Shown here: positions 62,149 to 64,000 of the stretch, piece after piece
Layout of the letters: each line of letters starts with the position of its first letter
How positions within the stretch are numbered: the first letter of the stretch is position 1
NCBI GenBank assembly: GCA_900317685.1
Contig: ONHQ01000002.1
Location: forward strand, 62,001 to 126,000
Length of the DNA stretch: 64,000 bases
Direction of reading: 5' to 3'
From: an uncultured Prevotella sp.
GTDB lineage: Bacteria; Bacteroidota; Bacteroidia; Bacteroidales; Bacteroidaceae
Notes under the pieces: model-generated
Databases searched by the model: none
What the model saw: the letters and a program-made list of their open reading frames with translations, nothing else
Told to the model about the DNA's origin: nothing
Position numbers and translations under genes: made by a program

Positions 62149-64000
62149 ATGAAAAAATGGACCATCGACGACTCCAAGGAGTTGTACAATATTAATGGTT
62201 GGGGTACTTCTTATTTCGGAATAAACGAGAAGGGTGATGTTTATGTCACGCCTTGCAAGGACAACACGCAGATCGATTTGCGTGACGTTATGGACGAGCT
62301 CGCCTTGCGCGATGTCACCCCGCCGGTGTTGCTCCGCTTCCCCGATATTCTCGACAATCGCATTGAGAAGATGGCTGAATGCTACGAGAAGGCAAAGAAA
62401 GAGTACGATTTCAAGGGGCAGAGCTATATCATTTATCCCGTCAAGGTCAACCAGATGCAACCCGTCGTCGACGAGATCATCTCTCACGGACGCAAGTTCA
62501 ATCTCGGTCTTGAAGCCGGTTCCAAGCCGGAGCTCCACGCCGTCATCGCCGTGCAGTGCAAGAGTGACTCGCTCATCATCTGCAATGGATATAAGGACGA
62601 AAGCTATATCGAGCTCGCCATGCTGGCGCAGAAGCTCGGCAAGCATATCTTCATCGTGGTGGAAAAACTCAACGAGATCGATGTCATCGCTAAGACGGCT
62701 AAGCGACTCAACGTAAAGCCTAACATCGGCATCCGCATCAAGCTCGCCTCCTCGGGGTCGGGCAAATGGGCTGAGAGCGGCGGCGACGCGTCGAAGTTCG
62801 GACTCACGCCGATGGAGCTCCTGCAGGCTTTGAAGAAATTCGACACAATGGGACTGCACGATTGCGTGCGCCTGATCCACTTCCATATCGGCAGTCAGAT
62901 CACCAAAATCCGCCGTATTCAGAACGCGCTCACAGAGGCTGCTCAGTACTACAGCAACCTGCGTCGCATGGGCTACAACATCGAGTTTGTCGACTGTGGT
63001 GGCGGTCTGGGTGTTGATTACGACGGCACACGGTCGAGCAACTCCGAGAGTTCGGTCAACTACTCCATCCAAGAGTATATCAATGACTGCGTTTACGCTT
63101 TCGCTGATATCGCCAACCGCAACAACATCCCGCACCCGAATATCATCACCGAGAGCGGTCGTTCGCTGGCTGCCCACCACTCGGTGCTCATCCTCGACGT
63201 GCTTGGCGCTGCCTCACTGCCCGAGATGCCTGAGGAGTTCGAAGCCAAAGAATCGGACCATCAGCTCGTGCGTGACCTCTATGATATATGGTGCAACCTC
63301 AATCCAAAGTCGATGCTTGAGGACTGGCACGACGCTGACCAGATTCGTGAAGACTGTCTCGACATGTTCGCCCACGGCATGGTCGACCTCAAGACGCGCG
63401 CTGAGGTGGAGTCGATGTATTGGAGTGTATGCCACGAGATCAACTCCATCGCCAAGACGCTGAAGCATGTGCCCGACGAGTTGCGCGGTCTCGACAAGCT
63501 CCTCGCCGATAAATATTTCTGCAACTTCTCGCTTTTCCAGAGTCTGCCCGACTGCTGGGGCATTGACCAGCTCTTCCCCATCATGCCCATCGAGCGGCTC
63601 AATGAGCGTCCCACACGCAACTGCACTTTGCAGGATATCACCTGTGACAGCGACGGTAAGGTGGCCAACTTCGCCGTCAACGGCACTCAGTCGAATGTGC
63701 TCCCCGTGCATGCGCTCAAAAAGGATGAGCCATATTATATCGGTGTCTTTCTCGTGGGCGCCTATCAGGAAATCCTCGGCGACATGCACAACCTCTTCGG
63801 TGACACCAACGCTGCGCATATCTCGGTGAAGAACGGTACCTATAGCATCGATCAGATCATCGATGGTGAGACCGTCGAGGAGGTGCTGGAATATGTACAG
63901 TACAATCCCAAGAAGCTCGTCCGTCAGTTGGAGCAGTGGGTCACCAAGAGCGTCAAGCAGGGTAAGCTCTCGCTTGAGGAGGGCAAGGAGTTCCTCAGCA
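62149..64000 (+). CDS. speA: Biosynthetic arginine decarboxylase (3' end outside window)
   Basis: SpeA converts arginine to agmatine for polyamine synthesis, using PLP. The frame is open from the ATG at 62149 (MKKWTIDDSKELYNINGWGT) to the window end, 617 codons; only the last few dozen residues should be missing. The PLP lysine is in YIIYPVKVNQMQPVVDEI near residues 92-109. FHIGSQITKIRRIQ near 245 and VDCGGGLGVDYDGT near 281-294 are barrel motifs, and RSLAAHHSV near 341-349 follows. The C-terminal domain has NFAVNGTQSNVLPVHAL near 505-521. The length and motifs separate it from ornithine and diaminopimelate decarboxylases. Confidence 0.95.
   Translation, partial: MKKWTIDDSKELYNINGWGTSYFGINEKGDVYVTPCKDNTQIDLRDVMDELALRDVTPPVLLRFPDILDNRIEKMAECYEKAKKEYDFKGQSYIIYPVKVNQMQPVVDEIISHGRKFNLGLEAGSKPELHAVIAVQCKSDSLIICNGYKDESYIELAMLAQKLGKHIFIVVEKLNEIDVIAKTAKRLNVKPNIGIRIKLASSGSGKWAESGGDASKFGLTPMELLQALKKFDTMGLHDCVRLIHFHIGSQITKIRRIQNALTEAAQYYSNLRRMGYNIEFVDCGGGLGVDYDGTRSSNSESSVNYSIQEYINDCVYAFADIANRNNIPHPNIITESGRSLAAHHSVLILDVLGAASLPEMPEEFEAKESDHQLVRDLYDIWCNLNPKSMLEDWHDADQIREDCLDMFAHGMVDLKTRAEVESMYWSVCHEINSIAKTLKHVPDELRGLDKLLADKYFCNFSLFQSLPDCWGIDQLFPIMPIERLNERPTRNCTLQDITCDSDGKVANFAVNGTQSNVLPVHALKKDEPYYIGVFLVGAYQEILGDMHNLFGDTNAAHISVKNGTYSIDQIIDGETVEEVLEYVQYNPKKLVRQLEQWVTKSVKQGKLSLEEGKEFLS

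Overview
The window looks like chromosome from a member of the Bacteroidota, most likely Prevotellaceae. The evidence is the Bacteroidota-type promoters (TTTG, a 19-21 bp spacer, then TAnnTTTG) before many genes, the general lack of Shine-Dalgarno sites, typical families (DUF2851, DUF4369, PCMD, PG1098-like methyltransferase, WbqC, a quinol:fumarate reductase of the sdhCAB type) and a mannan-degradation cluster built like the one known from Bacteroides fragilis. No rRNA, tRNA or CRISPR array was seen. The first gene (uvrC) and the last (speA) run off the edges.

Layout. 1-4.3 kb, minus strand: uvrC, apt, mnmG, with two exact parS-like palindromes flanking apt. 4.3-7.9 kb: succinate dehydrogenase/fumarate reductase operon. 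8.2-9.7 kb: a tiny minus-strand transcription unit (38-aa frame) whose promoter overlaps the divergent promoter of a THUMP-like methyltransferase. 9.9-14.2 kb: GNAT-like protein, parE, coaD, ybeY. 14.36-16.21 kb: a complete IS1634-type element with a 40-bp target duplication. 16.2-23.8 kb, minus strand: short AraC protein, S41 protease, ruvB, dus, dprA, thioesterase, DUF2851. 24.0-27.5 kb: a three-gene envelope cluster (surface lipoprotein, beta-barrel, calycin/PCMD protein). 27.7-31.3 kb: dapB, lepB, a degenerate signal-peptidase paralogue and a WbqC protein, followed by G/C-rich tandem repeats. 31.5-38.8 kb: M16 peptidase, PfkB kinase, pnp, Fic, dps. 38.9-48.2 kb: mannan locus. 48.3-53.8 kb: sugar-1-phosphate transferase, SpmAB-like protein, flippase, SDR and a DUF1016 remnant. 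54-64 kb: DEAD-box helicase, two DUF4369/thioredoxin-fold proteins, Nudix, topA, aroK, speA.

How genes work together. The mannan operon (minus strand) encodes a CE7-type esterase, GH26 mannanase, GH130 mannosylglucose phosphorylase, GPH-type symporter, mannobiose/cellobiose 2-epimerase and an AraC regulator. A second, SGNH-type esterase is transcribed divergently. The implied route is deacetylation and cutting of glucomannan outside the cytoplasm, uptake of mannobiose, epimerisation to mannosylglucose, and phosphorolysis to mannose-1-phosphate and glucose. The 677-bp gap between the divergent units holds 21-bp-spaced direct repeats, a promoter without a -33 element and a leader of about 280 nt ending in an intrinsic terminator, so the second esterase may be controlled by activation plus attenuation.

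The most unusual non-coding signals are the two parS-like sites, the 8.2-8.4 kb small transcription unit, the mannan leader, a pseudoknot-like 5' UTR before the TTG-started helicase gene, and a recurrent 17-bp intergenic motif (ACACCTTATTATATATA).
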